DNA of 6,564 nt from assembly GCA_958447915.1 (NCBI GenBank), contig CAUDCB010000110.1, positions 1-6,564 of the forward strand, in the 5' to 3' direction. This document shows positions 4,825 through 6,564 of this stretch, in pieces. Position 1 is the first letter of the stretch, and the number at the start of each line of letters is the position of its first letter. The notes below the pieces were generated by a model, which saw nothing but the letters and a program-made list of their open reading frames with translations, ran no database searches and was not told where the DNA came from. The stretch comes from an uncultured Collinsella sp. Its GTDB lineage: Bacteria > Actinomycetota > Coriobacteriia > Coriobacteriales > Coriobacteriaceae. A program made the translations under genes and the position numbers.

Positions 4825-6564
4825 ATGGGTTTCAATTACAACGCCTTGGATAGTTTTGAGTTTGAAACTCTCGCGCGTGACGTTACAGAAATGGTCACCG
4901 GCGTAAAGCTATCTTGCTACACTGCGGGTGCTGACGGTGGAGTCGATGCATCTGATTTTTATTATCGAAAAGGCCAGCAGAATACAGTTGTAATGCAGGC
5001 AAAGCATTGGTCACGACACGTCACTCCTAAACAGTGGAAAGACTTGGTGAGCGGCCTCGTCAATCAACTCAAAAAACTTAACAAAGTTCCTTCCGACAAA
5101 CTGGTCATCGTTACCTCGGCAGGCATCACTGAAAATGTCCAGCACAAAATGATCGATACCGCCGAGTCGTTGGGTATTAGTTGCTGCATCGTAATTGACG
5201 GGATTAAATTGGATGACATGCTCGCTCGCGAGGAATGCAAGCCAATCCTAAAGCATCATTTCAAGCTTTGGATAGCGGGAACCAATGTGCTTAGTCTGAT
5301 GCTAAATCGGTCTTTAGACGTGGATACAGAAGTTTTTCTTAACCAAATATATGAACATGAAGGGCTTTATACGCAGACGAGCGTTTTTGATAGGGCGATT
5401 CAATCGCTGAGACAAAACTCTACTTTGCTTATTGTGGGAGATCCTGGTACCGGGAAAAGCGTTCTCACTCAAATGATCGCTCTTCAACTCATTAAAGCGG
5501 GCATTAATATAATCTACTCTTCCTGCAACAACCTTGACAGGATTAAAAATGCAATCGAGGATAATTGCGAAAATACGTTATTCATACTTGACGATTTCCT
5601 GGGCCAACGATGCCTCGATATCGACTCGTCCAAGATGAGGGAGCTGGTTACCCTCCTTCGATATACATCGAAATTAAAATCCTGCTATACAGTACTTAAT
5701 TCTCGAATTTCGATCCTGAATGAGGCTAAAAGAGTCGATGACCCTTTCAAAAAATTTATCGATAGCATGCGTGCCGGTATTGTAGTAATTGATACCGCAG
5801 AGATGTCCCTGCTAGATAAAGCAAGGATTATGCTAGCAAATCTCTCTTTTGAAAACGTCCCCGTTGAATATGTCGATTCCTTACGGAAGCGTTCCCAATC
5901 GTACTTTTCGTTTCAAATGAAATGCATCGACATTTGTAAACATAACAACTTCAATCCGCGCATTATTGAGTTTTGTTGCAGGGAAGAGCTTTGGAAGAAC
6001 ATAGCTCCCTCTGAATTTCCTGACGCGATAAAGGACAAACTAGATCACCCTAACGATGTGTGGCAAAACGAATTCGAAGAACGATTAGAAAAGCCCGAAC
6101 GAATTCTTGCTTACCAGCTATTTTCACTAGGAGACAATTCCGTTCCACTTTCCTCGTTGCATATCGCATATGAGGAAAGGCTGTCTCTCGAGTCTCAAAC
6201 TGACTACTCAATAAATACTTTTGAAAAGGCATTAAAGCGTTTACAAGAAACCGTAATCAGAACTGTATACATTGAGAGTGAGCCATATGTTTCGATGGCC
6301 AACCCCTCTGTTAACGATTATTGCGCCTGGTTTTTAGCCAACAACAATTTGGAGGCTATAGCGATGGCTAAATCAATCGTATTTGTTGACCAACTCGAGA
6401 GGATTACCAACGTTAATCACTGTCCTGAAGTTGTTTCAATAATGAAGAACACATTCATTACAGGGCAGATTTATGACTTTCCCTTTGTAGACAATAAACT
6501 GAGACTTTATGAACTTGGATTTAAATCCATTTCCAATTGTGAGGAAGTGCTTTCAGAATCAGAT
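4825..6564 (+). CDS. Mrr-like nuclease fused to STAND NTPase (nSTAND3-like), 3' end outside window
   Basis: The frame is open from ATG 4825 to the last base, giving 580 residues without a stop. An in-frame TGA at 4795-4797 limits the start; ATG with GGACGG (4812-4817) 7 nt upstream is preferred. Residues 1-130 are a PD-(D/E)xK fold of Mrr type: an N-terminal F-E-F-E-T-L-A-R-D helix, A-D-G-G-V-D with D41, then M-Q-A-K-H-W with Q58-x-K60, the D...QxK nuclease core. Residues ~180-400 are a P-loop NTPase: Walker A G-D-P-G-T-G-K-S (205-212), Walker B L-F-I-L-D-D (252-257), an N-S-R motif with R294, and N-P-R-I-I-E (377-382), typical of nSTAND3. A winged-helix or sensor region seems to follow. STAND proteins with nuclease domains are known anti-phage sensors, in which ligand binding and ATP-driven assembly switch on DNA cleavage. 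It lies 109 bp after the FRG gene. The nuclease and NTPase motifs all look intact; the C-terminus is not visible. Confidence 0.9.
   Translation, partial: MGFNYNALDSFEFETLARDVTEMVTGVKLSCYTAGADGGVDASDFYYRKGQQNTVVMQAKHWSRHVTPKQWKDLVSGLVNQLKKLNKVPSDKLVIVTSAGITENVQHKMIDTAESLGISCCIVIDGIKLDDMLAREECKPILKHHFKLWIAGTNVLSLMLNRSLDVDTEVFLNQIYEHEGLYTQTSVFDRAIQSLRQNSTLLIVGDPGTGKSVLTQMIALQLIKAGINIIYSSCNNLDRIKNAIEDNCENTLFILDDFLGQRCLDIDSSKMRELVTLLRYTSKLKSCYTVLNSRISILNEAKRVDDPFKKFIDSMRAGIVVIDTAEMSLLDKARIMLANLSFENVPVEYVDSLRKRSQSYFSFQMKCIDICKHNNFNPRIIEFCCREELWKNIAPSEFPDAIKDKLDHPNDVWQNEFEERLEKPERILAYQLFSLGDNSVPLSSLHIAYEERLSLESQTDYSINTFEKALKRLQETVIRTVYIESEPYVSMANPSVNDYCAWFLANNNLEAIAMAKSIVFVDQLERITNVNHCPEVVSIMKNTFITGQIYDFPFVDNKLRLYELGFKSISNCEEVLSESD

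Noticed and set aside
6050..6232. Minus-strand 60-aa frame
   Set aside because: It is antisense to the continuous open frame of the nuclease-STAND gene, with no family resemblance.

Overview
The base composition and gene types suggest a moderately GC-rich bacterium. The surface-polysaccharide genes and a UDP-glucose dehydrogenase tail would suit a gut actinobacterium of the Coriobacteriia (Collinsella/Olsenella type), but this assignment is a tentative inference from protein style; no rRNA or other marker gene is present.

Left part (1-2820): the end of an exopolysaccharide or capsule operon, all on the + strand. It holds the C-terminal part of a Wzx-like lipid-linked oligosaccharide flippase (cut by the window edge), a GT4-type glycosyltransferase that starts with TTG, and an SGNH/GDSL hydrolase whose start overlaps the glycosyltransferase end by 17 bp. 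Together they would assemble a sugar repeat unit, decorate or trim it, and move it across the membrane. The last ~360 bp of the hydrolase gene drop from about 59% to about 45% GC (hand count).

Middle (2821-3437): a scar-like region. An AT-rich spacer of about 190 bp holds small inverted repeats. It is followed by a 13-bp perfect tandem duplication nested inside a 10-bp inverted repeat, and then by only the last ~73 codons of a UDP-glucose 6-dehydrogenase (ugd) at about 65% GC. A very strong intrinsic terminator (18-bp stem, 4-nt loop, U-tract) closes the polysaccharide region.

Right part (3438-6564): AT-richer DNA with two + strand genes unrelated to polysaccharide synthesis. One is an FRG-domain protein of 425 aa. 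The other is a long open frame, still open at the window end, that encodes an Mrr-like nuclease domain fused to a STAND-type P-loop NTPase (nSTAND3-like). I interpret this as a probable defence (anti-phage) module placed behind the capsule locus terminator. Whether the two genes form one system cannot be decided from this window.
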